From Streptomyces scabiei 87.22 (lineage in GTDB: Bacteria; Actinomycetota; Actinomycetes; Streptomycetales; Streptomycetaceae): a DNA stretch of 64,000 bases. A program made the translations under genes and the position numbers. The stretch is taken from assembly GCF_000091305.1 (NCBI RefSeq), contig NC_013929.1, positions 9,176,001 to 9,240,000 of the forward strand, written 5' to 3'. Positions 40,910 through 48,338 of this stretch are shown piece by piece. How positions within the stretch are numbered: position 1 is the first letter of the stretch; each line of letters starts with the position of its first letter. The notes under the pieces are model-generated. The model was not told the DNA's origin. It made no database searches and was given only the letters and a program-made list of their open reading frames with translations.

Positions 40910-41920
40910 TCAGGCGGCGGGGCGTACGAAGACCGGCTTGAGGTGCTTCTCCGGGAGTGCGTCCGGGAGTTGCTCCCAGTCGAGGACGTGGGAGACGACC
41001 CGGGCGGGGTCGACCTTTCCGGAGCGGGCCAGTTCGAGCGCGTCCGGGAGGTGGGCCCGGACGTTGTCCCGGGCGATCCGCAGGGTGACGCCGGTGAGAT
41101 ACATGTCCAGCAGGGGCAGTTCACCCGGCCGGAAATGATTGCCCGCCGACTCGCACACCCCCTCCGGCGCGAGGGAACCGACCGCCAGCGCCAGCTGGTC
41201 GACCCGTCCGGTGGCCTCGACGGCGAGGTCGAAGCCGTGCGGTACGGGCTCGAACACCTCCGCGGTACGGGCGCCGAAGCCCTCGGCGAGAGCGCGGTGA
41301 CCGGGGTCGGGGTCGACGTACAGCACGTCCGAGGCGCCGAGCGCGCGGGCGATGTCGCACACGTACAGGCCGATGCTGCCCCGCGCGACGACCAGGACAC
41401 GGGCGCCGGGGCGGTTCCTGAGGTGGGGGGCGACCAGCCGCCAGGACAGGGACCAGTTGTCGCTCGCCGAGGCCATGGCGACCGGGTCGAGGCCGGCGGG
41501 CAGGGGCACCAGCATGGCCTCCGCGTACGGCACCCGGACCAGGTCGGAGAAGAGCCCGCCCCAACTGCCGCCGATCGGCGCCCCGTACATCGCCATGTGC
41601 GGTACGGACGTGCAGTGCGCGGTGAGTCCGGCGCGGCAGTGGTCGCAGGTGCCGCAGTTGACGGACCAGGGGACCACCACCAGATCGCCCGGGGTCACGG
41701 TGGTGACGGCGTCACCCGTCTCGACGACCCGGGCCACGCATTCGTGACCGAGGGCGAAGGGCGGTTCGAGGAAGCCGTGGCCCGCGAGGATCGCGGAGTC
41801 CACGTCGCACGAGGTGGCGGCGACCGGGGCGACGATCGCCTCCCGGCCGGACCGGAGCACGGGGTCGGGAGCCTCCCGCCACTCCACGGTGCGGCGGGCC
41901 ACGTAGGTCAGTTCACGCAC
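40910..41920 (-). CDS. zinc-dependent alcohol dehydrogenase family protein
   Basis: 336 residues of the medium-chain dehydrogenase family. Catalytic-zinc ligands include Cys in ATSCDVDSA and the GHE motif in FALGHECVARVV; the structural-zinc cysteines are in NCGTCDHCRAGLTAHC. The Rossmann part has ARVLVVARGSIGLYVCDIA, lacking the classical GxGxxG glycines in full, so cofactor binding may be atypical. The GTG at 41920 overlaps the end of the tautomerase gene by 8 nt (GTGCGTGA), so the two are translationally coupled and probably act on the same compound. The operon lies under a shared TetR palindrome. Confidence 0.85.
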   Translation of the reverse strand: MRELTYVARRTVEWREAPDPVLRSGREAIVAPVAATSCDVDSAILAGHGFLEPPFALGHECVARVVETGDAVTTVTPGDLVVVPWSVNCGTCDHCRAGLTAHCTSVPHMAMYGAPIGGSWGGLFSDLVRVPYAEAMLVPLPAGLDPVAMASASDNWSLSWRLVAPHLRNRPGARVLVVARGSIGLYVCDIARALGASDVLYVDPDPGHRALAEGFGARTAEVFEPVPHGFDLAVEATGRVDQLALAVGSLAPEGVCESAGNHFRPGELPLLDMYLTGVTLRIARDNVRAHLPDALELARSGKVDPARVVSHVLDWEQLPDALPEKHLKPVFVRPAA

Positions 41921-42344
41921 CTGCCCGCTGCTCCCTCGCCAGTGCGACGAGGTCGGCGAAGCGGATGACGTTGCCGCCCGCGCCCCAGGTGCCCTCGGGC
42001 TGGTCGTTGACCAGCACCCAGACGCGCATGGCGTGGTCCGGGGAGAGCCCGGCGGCGTCGAGGACCGTCGTGGTGGCCTCCGCCACGAGCCCGGCCCTGC
42101 GCTCGTCGTCCAGAGCGCCCTGCGGGACCGTCACCTCCACGAGGAAGCGCGGCTCGTCGTCCTCGGCCGTGGTCTGCGCCCCCTCGGGCAGCTCGATCAG
42201 GTAGCTCCACGCCTGGGCGCGGAAGAACGGCAGGTCGGGCGCGCGCTCCCAGCGCAGCAGTGCGGCGGCCAGCTCGCGCTGAACGCTCGCACGGCCCTTC
42301 TCGGTCAGCGAACCGGCGGGGGCGGTGAGCCGGATCATCGGCAT
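41913..42344 (-). CDS. tautomerase family protein with N-terminal proline
   Basis: 143 residues with two tautomerase-like halves. The start MPMIRLTAPAGSLTEKGR gives Pro as residue 1 after Met removal, the catalytic base of the 4-oxalocrotonate tautomerase/MIF superfamily. GRASVQRELAAALLRWE and VTVPQGALDDERRAGLVAEA are the paired helices. The ATG at 42344 has GAGGAA 6 nt upstream, which decides it over a longer frame. It is first in an operon with the dehydrogenase and divergent from tetR. Likely role: enol-keto conversion of a small organic molecule before or after the dehydrogenase step; the substrate is unknown. Confidence 0.8.
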   Translation of the reverse strand: MPMIRLTAPAGSLTEKGRASVQRELAAALLRWERAPDLPFFRAQAWSYLIELPEGAQTTAEDDEPRFLVEVTVPQGALDDERRAGLVAEATTTVLDAAGLSPDHAMRVWVLVNDQPEGTWGAGGNVIRFADLVALAREQRAGA

Positions 42345-42357
42345 GGCGGGTTCCTCT

Positions 42358-42375
42358 CTATGACGAACGCTATAG
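42358..42375. promoter_or_regulatory. TetR operator site A
   Basis: CTATGACGAACGCTATAG, an 18-bp near-palindrome, lies 14 bp before the tautomerase start. The same sequence type recurs at 42393 and 43747. Confidence 0.7.
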
Positions 42376-42392
42376 ACGGGGGTCACGCTAGA

Positions 42393-42410
42393 CTATGACG
42401 AGCGACATAA
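42393..42410. promoter_or_regulatory. TetR operator site B
   Basis: CTATGACGAGCGACATAA lies 35 bp from site A in the same divergent spacer and 19 bp before the tetR start, where it would give autorepression. Confidence 0.7.
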
Positions 42411-42428
42411 CCAGAGGGGACTACGATC

Positions 42429-43019
42429 TTGACGCACGGCGGCTCGCCGTCCCGTGAGCGCATCGTGGCCGGGGCGGCCGACCTGATCAGCAGACGCGGG
42501 CTGCACGCCGCGAGCATCCGCAACCTCGCCAAGCACGCCAAGGCGCCGCTCGGTTCGACGTACCACTACTTCCCCGACGGCAAGGCGCAACTGGCCACCG
42601 AGGCCGTGCGGTACGCGGAGACGGCCATCGCCCGAGCTCTCGGCAAGGCACTGAAGGACGGGCCCGTCGACGGGGTCCGTGCCTTCCTGGCCCTGTGGCG
42701 CGGCATCGTGGTCGACAGCGAGTTCCGGGTGGGCTGCCCCATCCTCGCGGTGTCTGTGGAGGAGCCACCGGACGGCGAGATTCCCGCGGCCCTCAGTGCC
42801 GCCGCCGCGGCGTTCGACGGCTGGGAGCGCCTGCTCGCCGACGCGCTGTGCGACCACGGCGTCGAACCGGAGCGGGCGGCCGCCCTCGGTGCCCTCGTCG
42901 TGGCCTCCGTCGAGGGCGCCACCGCCATGTGCCGTGCCAAGCGCAGCGCCCGGCCGCTGGACCAGGTGGGGGAGCAGCTGGTGGCGCTGATCGCCGAGGC
43001 CGTCGAGGGCCGGGGCTGA
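42429..43019 (+). CDS. TetR family transcriptional regulator
   Basis: 196 residues with an N-terminal TetR HTH (RERIVAGAADLISRRGLHAA, IRNLAKHAKAPLGSTYHYFPDGKAQLA, about 8-58) and a C-terminal domain with GCPILAVSVEEPP and GATAMCRAKRSARPLD, close to the LmrA/YxaF-type regulators. The TTG at 42429 is chosen because AGAGGGG lies 8-9 nt upstream and the HTH starts there. Three copies of an 18-bp palindrome, two in its own divergent promoter and one before a second tautomerase-like gene, are its likely operators. The inducer may be a substrate of the dehydrogenase-tautomerase pair. Confidence 0.88.
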   Translation: MTHGGSPSRERIVAGAADLISRRGLHAASIRNLAKHAKAPLGSTYHYFPDGKAQLATEAVRYAETAIARALGKALKDGPVDGVRAFLALWRGIVVDSEFRVGCPILAVSVEEPPDGEIPAALSAAAAAFDGWERLLADALCDHGVEPERAAALGALVVASVEGATAMCRAKRSARPLDQVGEQLVALIAEAVEGRG

Positions 43020-43102
43020 GGCCGGCAGGGGTGTGACCGGGCGGCGTCGGGCTTCGCCGCCGAAAGCTCTACCGTGCTGGGCCGGTGTGGTGAGACGCCG
43101 CT

Positions 43103-43151
43103 GCCGTCAGCCGTCAGCCGTCAGCCGTCAGCCGTCAGCCGTCAGCCGTGA
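43103..43151. repeat. 7-bp tandem repeat (GCCGTCA)
   Basis: GCCGTCA is repeated six times in perfect register from 43103, with a seventh changed unit GCCGTGA at 43145. It lies in the 241-bp gap between the convergent tetR and tautomerase-like genes, where no gene was seen. Such short repeats vary in length by slippage. Confidence 0.85.
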
Positions 43152-43260
43152 GGGCTCGGGCGACCTCGGCGCCGTCCGCCCGTGCCGCGGGCGCCGACCC
43201 GTGCCCGCGGCGCTGCGCATGTTGTTCGCCGGGCTCGCCCGGGCGGGCCCGGCCGTGGAC

Positions 43261-43737
43261 TCAGGCCCCGACGGCTCGCCGGATCGCCGTGGCCTTCTCC
43301 TCGGTGAACACGCCGCTGTCGAGGAGGGACAGAACCGACAGGACCCCGCGGCCGGAGCCCCAGCTGCCCTCGTCGACGACCCGGAAGGTGACCCACCACG
43401 TCGGCGAGGGCTCGGGGAGCCCGCAGGCCGCGGCCATCGCGGCCAGGACGCGCTCGATGACCTCCGCCCTGACCTCCCGGCGCCAGTCCCCGTCCATCAC
43501 CATGACGTCGATCACCATGGCGTCGGCGGGCTGCTCGCCGTCCGCCAGGAGCCGGCCGCCGATCGCGGCCATGTCGCTGGCCCGCTCGTCGAAGTGCACC
43601 TGGAACCCGGCCCGCGCGGCCGGGGAGAACCGGCCGACCTCGGGCACCAGGACGGCGTCCGTCAGGGTCTCGGCCAGCGTCCGGCGCTGGTCGGGGCTCA
43701 GCCTGCCCTGCACGGTGTTCACGGTGATGACGGTCAT
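43261..43737 (-). CDS. tautomerase-fold protein lacking the N-terminal proline
   Basis: 158 residues with a two-half tautomerase-like pattern (TVITVNTVQGRLSPDQRRTLAE, LTDAVLVPEVGRF, and VRAEVIERVLAAMAAACGLPE then WVTFRVVDEGSWGSG), similar in build to the first tautomerase gene. It begins MTVITV, so the catalytic Pro-1 is absent; Thr or Val would follow Met. AGGAGAG 4 nt before the ATG at 43737 makes the start secure, so this is not a mis-set start. Site C of the shared TetR palindrome lies 10 bp upstream. It may be a non-tautomerase member or a binding protein acting with the other two genes. Confidence 0.7.
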   Translation of the reverse strand: MTVITVNTVQGRLSPDQRRTLAETLTDAVLVPEVGRFSPAARAGFQVHFDERASDMAAIGGRLLADGEQPADAMVIDVMVMDGDWRREVRAEVIERVLAAMAAACGLPEPSPTWWVTFRVVDEGSWGSGRGVLSVLSLLDSGVFTEEKATAIRRAVGA

Positions 43738-43746
43738 GACTCTCTC

Positions 43747-43764
43747 CTATGACGAGTGTTATAG
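43747..43764. promoter_or_regulatory. TetR operator site C
   Basis: CTATGACGAGTGTTATAG lies 10 bp before the second tautomerase-like gene and matches sites A and B at most positions, which links this gene to the regulator at 42429. Confidence 0.7.
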
Positions 43765-43861
43765 CGGAGACCGTACACCTCCTCGCGAGGCGCTCCGGCG
43801 GGCCGGGTGGTGGGCCGGGGGTTCGTTCCCGGCCGGAAGTCGCGGTAAGGTCGCCCTAAGT

Positions 43862-43873
43862 GGACATCTGTCC
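43862..43873. promoter_or_regulatory. inverted repeat, possible TetR autoregulatory site
   Basis: GGACA and TGTCC separated by TC, inside AAGTGGACATCTGTCCG, lie about 40 bp before the second TetR gene (43912), next to TAAGGT as a -10 candidate. This palindrome type is recalled for many actinobacterial TetR operators. Confidence 0.4.
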
Positions 43874-43911
43874 GGCAGTGCCGGGCGTGCGTCAGGAAGG
43901 GCGGGCGAGGG

Positions 43912-44490
43912 GTGTCGGCGAGTGAGGTGCCGCAGCGGTCCGACGCGCAGCGCAATCGCGAGCGCATCCTGAAGGTCGCGCTGGCCGAACTGGCGCGCTC
44001 CGCCGACGTCCCGCTCAGCACGATCGCCAAGAAGGCGGGCGTGGGGCAGGCCACCTTCTACCGCAACTTCCCCAGCCGCGAGGCGCTCGTCCTGGAGGTC
44101 CATCGCCAGGAGGTGCAGCAACTCGTCGACGGTGCGGCCGCATTGCTCCGCGCCCTGGAGCCCGACCGGGCGCTGCGCGCATGGCTGGACCACCTCGCCC
44201 GCTACGCCACCGCCAAGGCCGGCCTGGCCGACGCACTGCGCCGGGCCACCGCCGCGACGGGTGCCCCGGCGAAACCCGGCTCCCCGCTCCTGGTCGCCGC
44301 GGTCGAACGCCTGCTGACGGCCAACCACGCCGCCGGAACCATCCGCCCGGACGTGACCGCAGACGACGTCGTCCTCGCCATCGCCGGCGTCTGGCAGCTC
44401 GACCCGCAGGGCGACTGGCAGCCCCGCGCGGCCCGTCTCTTCGACCTCGTCATGCGCGGTCTGCGTACGGGGGCGCCCGGCCGGGGGTAG
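43912..44490 (+). CDS. TetR family transcriptional regulator
   Basis: 192 residues. HTH at about 12-60 (RNRERILKVALAELARS, then IAKKAGVGQATFYRNFPSREAL) and a C-terminal helical domain with RAWLDHLARYATAKAGLADAL, as in the TetR_C_SBD-like group. The GTG at 43912 follows a G-rich stretch (GAAGGGCGGGCGAGG). Its own inverted repeat lies upstream; it is divergent from the tautomerase-like gene but does not share its palindrome in this spacer, so it may control another locus. Not similar enough to the regulator at 42429 to be a copy. Confidence 0.88.
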   Translation: MSASEVPQRSDAQRNRERILKVALAELARSADVPLSTIAKKAGVGQATFYRNFPSREALVLEVHRQEVQQLVDGAAALLRALEPDRALRAWLDHLARYATAKAGLADALRRATAATGAPAKPGSPLLVAAVERLLTANHAAGTIRPDVTADDVVLAIAGVWQLDPQGDWQPRAARLFDLVMRGLRTGAPGRG

Positions 44491-44688
44491 GGCGCCCGCG
44501 CGCGGGTCGCGCATGCCTCACTCGTCGAGGCGCCGTGCACGTGATCGCGTACGAGAAGGGTCCGGTCCGGGCGGTTGGCTTCTGCTGCAGGGAAGGAGTG
44601 CCGCGCCGGGCGGGAGGTGATCGCGGTCGGGAACGAAGATCGGGTCAGAATCGTTCACGTGCTGCACATCTACTGAAGGAGCAAGCCC

Positions 44689-44793
44689 GTGTCCGCCAGA
44701 CAGACGGACTCCCCGGGGCACAGTCCCCGACCACCTCGCCGAATCTCGGCTGATCGATCCGATCGCGGCACGCGACGAGGTGGTGCTCGATGA
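44689..44793 (+). CDS. 34-codon leader peptide coupled to the CNNM gene
   Basis: GTG at 44689 has a strong ribosome site, GAAGGAG, 7 nt upstream. The frame runs 34 codons (it begins VSARQTDSPGHSPRPPRRIS, is Arg-rich, and has no hydrophobic part) and stops in the ATGA that starts the CNNM gene. The good ribosome site and exact stop/start overlap argue that it is translated and couples to the next gene. The peptide has no similarity I recognise. Its RNA contains a small GACT...AGTC hairpin with a C/G-rich centre, which could serve attenuation. No gene was seen in 44491-44688. Confidence 0.5.
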   Translation: MSARQTDSPGHSPRPPRRISADRSDRGTRRGGAR

Positions 44794-46133
44794 GTGCCGT
44801 GAACGCCGTGACGGGCCTGCTGGCCGTCCTCGTCCTCACCGCCGGCACCGGCTATTTCGTCGCCCAGGAGTTCGCCTACGTCTCCGCCGACCGGCTCGCC
44901 CTCGCGCGTGACGCGGCGGCGGGCGACCGGCGGGCCGCCCGCGCCCTGACCGTGCTGGAACGGCTGTCGTTCATGCTGTCCGGCGCCCAGCTGGGCATCA
45001 CCGTCACCGGCCTGATCGTCGGCTTCATCGCCGAACCGTCCGTCTCCGCCCTGCTCGAACCGGCCCTGACCGGCCTCGGGGTCCCGGAGGGCGCGGTCGG
45101 CGGGATCTCCGTCGTCCTCGCGTTCACGGCGGCCACCGTCGTCCAGATGGTCCTCGGTGAACTGGCACCCAAGAACCTCGCGCTGGCCGTCCCCGAACGC
45201 CTGGCGAAGTCCCTGGCCGCCTCCACGCTCGCCTACCTGAAGGTCGTCGGCCCGGTCGTGCACGTCTTCGACGGCGCCGCCAACCGGCTGCTGCGCAGGG
45301 TGGGCATCGAGCCCGTCGAGGAACTGCACCACGGCGCGACCCTGGAGGAGCTGGGCCACCTCATCGGCGAGTCCCACGAGCAGGGTGAACTGCCCAAGGA
45401 CACCGCCGAACTGCTCGACCACGCCCTGGAGTTCTCCGAGCGGACCCTCGACGAGGTGATGGTGCCGAGGGTGGCCGCCGTCTTCGTCCGCGACGACGCC
45501 TCCGCCGCCGAGGCGGTCGAGCTCATCGCGAGGCACGGTCACTCGAACTACCCGGTGCTCGGCGACCACCCGGACGACGTCACCGGCGTCCTCGGCGTGC
45601 GCGAGCTGATGCGGCTGCCCGCCGGACCCCTCACCGCCACCACCGCGGGCGCCCTCGCCCGCCGCCCGCTGCTGCTGCCGGACACCCTCCCGCTGCCGGA
45701 CGCCGTGACACGGATGCGCGAGCAGGACGACGAGTTCGCCGTGGTCCTGGACGAGCACGGCGGCCTCGCCGGCATCGTCACCTACGAGGACATCGCCGAG
45801 GAACTGGTGGGCGACATCGCCGACGAGTCCGACACCGTCACCGAACTCGCCGTCGCCGACGGCACCGGCTGGCTGGTGGACGCCGGGCGCCGCCTCGACG
45901 AGATCGCCGACGCCACGGGCCTCCACCTGCCCGAGGAGGAGGACTACGACACCGTCGCCGGACTGGTCGTGGACCGGCTCGGCCGCTTCCCGGCGATCGG
46001 CGACCGGCTCGCCGTCGACCTGCCCGACGGCGGACGCGTCGCCATCGACGTCACCACGCTCGACCGGCACGTACCGGCCCGGGTCCGCCTGGAGCGGCTG
46101 CCCGTACGTGAGCGCGAGGAGGAACAGGCATGA
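44790..46133 (+). CDS. CNNM/CorC-type hemolysin family transporter, full length
   Basis: 447 residues: a CNNM membrane domain with about four helices (VAQEFAYVSADRLALARD, MLSGAQLGITVTGLIVGF, ATVVQMVLGELAPKNLALA), two CBS domains (about 205-325; VMVPRVAAVFVRDDASAAEA, DEHGGLAGIVTYEDIAEELVG) and a C-terminal CorC_HlyC domain (GWLVDAGRRLDEIADATG). CNNM/CorC proteins export magnesium or related divalent cations. The ATG at 44790 is in ATGA with the upstream leader stop, and GAGG lies 9 nt before it. The end overlaps the next gene by ATGA, so the two CNNM proteins are made together and may form a heterodimer. Confidence 0.9.
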   Translation: MSAVNAVTGLLAVLVLTAGTGYFVAQEFAYVSADRLALARDAAAGDRRAARALTVLERLSFMLSGAQLGITVTGLIVGFIAEPSVSALLEPALTGLGVPEGAVGGISVVLAFTAATVVQMVLGELAPKNLALAVPERLAKSLAASTLAYLKVVGPVVHVFDGAANRLLRRVGIEPVEELHHGATLEELGHLIGESHEQGELPKDTAELLDHALEFSERTLDEVMVPRVAAVFVRDDASAAEAVELIARHGHSNYPVLGDHPDDVTGVLGVRELMRLPAGPLTATTAGALARRPLLLPDTLPLPDAVTRMREQDDEFAVVLDEHGGLAGIVTYEDIAEELVGDIADESDTVTELAVADGTGWLVDAGRRLDEIADATGLHLPEEEDYDTVAGLVVDRLGRFPAIGDRLAVDLPDGGRVAIDVTTLDRHVPARVRLERLPVREREEEQA

Positions 46134-47152
46134 GTTTCCCCATGGCGCTCTTCGTCACCGTCCTGCTGCTGATCGGCAGCGGGTTCTTCGTCGCCGCCGA
46201 GTTCGCGCTCGTGGCCGCCAAACGCCATCGCATGGAACAGGCCGCCGCAACCGGGCAGCGCGGCGCCAAGGCGGCCCTCGCCGGCATGCGCGAGCTGTCC
46301 CTGATGCTGGCCGGCGCCCAACTCGGCATCACGGTCTGCACCCTGGGCCTCGGCTCCGTCTCCAAACCCGCCATCTCGCACGAACTCGACCCCCTCCTGC
46401 ACGGCCTGGGCCTGCCCAGCGCCCTCAGCTACGGGGTGGCGTTCGTCGTCGCCATGGTGGTCGTGGTGTTCCTGCACATGGTGGTCGGCGAGATGGCGCC
46501 CAAGTCCTGGGCCATCGCCCACCCCGAGCGCTCCGCGATGCTGCTGTCCCCGTCCTTCCGGGCCGTGGTCAGGGCCGTACGACCGCTGATCGGAGTGCTC
46601 AACCGGGTCAGCAACGCACTCGTACGACTCTGCAAGGTCACCCCGCGCGACGAACTGACCTCCGTGCACAACCGCGAGCAGCTCACGCATCTCGTCGAGG
46701 AGTCGCAGCGCCTGGGGCTGATCAGCGAGACGGACTCCGCGCTGATCACCCGGTCGCTGACGGAGCCCGCGACCCCGGTGCGCGACCTCGTGGTGCCGGC
46801 CGCGGAGATCAACGCGGTCGACGCGGACGCCGACGCCGAGGCCGTGCTCCGCGCCGCCGCCGCGCACGACCGCACCCGCCTCCTCGTCCGCGCCGGGGAC
46901 GGCACCGTCCTCGGTTCGGTCCACGCCCGTGACGCCCTGGTCGCCCGGACGAAGGGGCGCGCCGTCACGGCACGGACCCTCGCCCGGCCCGTACCGGGCC
47001 TGCCGGACGACGCGACCGTGGCCGACGCGATCGACGTCCTGCGCCGGCACCGTGCCACCCTCGCCGTCGTCCACGACGACTCGGGACGGCCGTCCGGTCT
47101 CGTCACCCTGGACGACCTCCTGGCGCGCTATCTGCAACCCCGGGCCGCCTGA
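46130..47152 (+). CDS. CNNM/CBS membrane protein without CorC_HlyC domain
   Basis: 340 residues: CNNM domain (VAAEFALVAAKRHRMEQAA, LMLAGAQLGITVCTLGLGSV, VVFLHMVVGEMAPKSWAIA) and a CBS pair (VVPAAEINAVDADADAEAVL, DDSGRPSGLVTLDDLLARYL) ending without the CorC_HlyC module that its partner has. Start codon overlaps the stop of the full-length paralogue (ATGA), so translation is coupled. A division of labour within a two-subunit cation exporter is likely but is inference. Followed by a 130-bp spacer and the ion channel gene on the same strand. Confidence 0.9.
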   Translation: MSFPMALFVTVLLLIGSGFFVAAEFALVAAKRHRMEQAAATGQRGAKAALAGMRELSLMLAGAQLGITVCTLGLGSVSKPAISHELDPLLHGLGLPSALSYGVAFVVAMVVVVFLHMVVGEMAPKSWAIAHPERSAMLLSPSFRAVVRAVRPLIGVLNRVSNALVRLCKVTPRDELTSVHNREQLTHLVEESQRLGLISETDSALITRSLTEPATPVRDLVVPAAEINAVDADADAEAVLRAAAAHDRTRLLVRAGDGTVLGSVHARDALVARTKGRAVTARTLARPVPGLPDDATVADAIDVLRRHRATLAVVHDDSGRPSGLVTLDDLLARYLQPRAA

Positions 47153-47281
47153 CGGCCGCCCTCGGCGCAGCACACGGAGACCGTGCTGTAGAAGTCTCCT
47201 GGAGCGTGATCGTTCCAACGGTCCCGCCGGCCGCCCCGGCCGGCGGGACGTCGCGCTGCGCGAAGGAGCAGGTACAGCAGG

Positions 47282-48277
47282 ATGACCGACCCGCACGACC
47301 GTACGACCACGGACCGGCGGCCCCTCCGCCCGGCGCTCGCGGAACGGGCCCGCGACGTCACGGAGGCCCGCTGGTTCGGCGTCACCGTGTTCGCCCTGAT
47401 CCTCGCCAACGCGGCGCTGCTGGGCGTGGAGACGTACAGCGCGCTGGTGGCGGGCTGGGGCACCTGGTTACGCCTCGCCGAGCACGCCTTCCTGGTCGCG
47501 TTCACCGCGGAGATACTCGTGCGTGCCTGCGCGCACGCCGACCGCCCCCGTGACTTCCTGCGCGATCCGTGGAACCTGTTCGACCTGGCCGTCGTGGCCT
47601 CCGCCTTCCTCCCCTTCGCCCGCGACAACGGCACCGTCCTGCGGCTGTTGCGCCTGGCCCGCGTCCTGCGCACCGCCCGCTTCCTGCCCCAGCTGCGCGT
47701 CTTCATGGTCGCCGTGGGCCGCAGCCTGCCCGGCACCTTCAGCTTCCTTCTCGTCGGCGCCCTGGTGCTGTACGTCTACGCCATGGTGGGCTGGGTGTTC
47801 TTCGCCGAGCACGACCCCGAACACTTCGGCTCCCTCGGCCGGGCCGTCCTCACTCTCTTCCTCCTCATGACCCTGGACGGTCTCGGCGACGCCGTCCGGG
47901 CCGGCCTGGAGATCTCCCGCTGGAGCATCGTCTACTACGCCTCCTACGTCCTGTTCGCCTCCTTCGTCCTCGTCAACGTCCTCATCGGCGTCGTCATCAG
48001 CTCCCTCGACGAGGCCCGCGAGATGGAACGGGAAGAGGAGGAGCGGGCGCGTGCCCAGGCGGAGCGCACGCGCTCGCAGGCGGAACCGCTCCCCATGCCG
48101 GGTCCGGCGCGCCCGGCCGTCGAGGGGCACACCGGCGACGAGCGCGAACTCCTCCTCCGCGTCCTGGCCGCACGGCAGGCCCTCGACGCTCTCGAATCCA
48201 GCCTCCAGCGGCGCTGTCCGCCCCTCCCGCACCAGCAGACGGGGGAACCGGTGCCGGAGCCTTCGGGCCGGGTCTGA
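47282..48277 (+). CDS. voltage-gated-type single-domain ion channel
   Basis: 331 residues with six membrane segments as in bacterial NaV/CaV channels. The S4 sensor at 121-139 has regularly spaced arginines (RLLRLARVLRTARFLPQLR). The pore loop reads LFLLMTLDGLGDAV with the filter TLDGLGD at 197-203, where sodium channels such as NaChBac have TLESWAS. After S6 (NVLIGVVISSLDEAR) a Glu/Arg-rich coiled coil (240-270) and a second helix (ERELLLRVLAARQALDALES) probably hold the tetramer. Codon 63 is TTA. The ATG at 47282 has AAGGAG about 14 nt upstream, plus ACAGC nearer. Confidence 0.85.
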   Translation: MTDPHDRTTTDRRPLRPALAERARDVTEARWFGVTVFALILANAALLGVETYSALVAGWGTWLRLAEHAFLVAFTAEILVRACAHADRPRDFLRDPWNLFDLAVVASAFLPFARDNGTVLRLLRLARVLRTARFLPQLRVFMVAVGRSLPGTFSFLLVGALVLYVYAMVGWVFFAEHDPEHFGSLGRAVLTLFLLMTLDGLGDAVRAGLEISRWSIVYYASYVLFASFVLVNVLIGVVISSLDEAREMEREEEERARAQAERTRSQAEPLPMPGPARPAVEGHTGDERELLLRVLAARQALDALESSLQRRCPPLPHQQTGEPVPEPSGRV

Positions 48278-48338
48278 GTGACGTGCCCGCCCCCGGTCGG
48301 GAGAGACCGGGAGCGGGCACGGCGGGCGGGGTCCGCGG

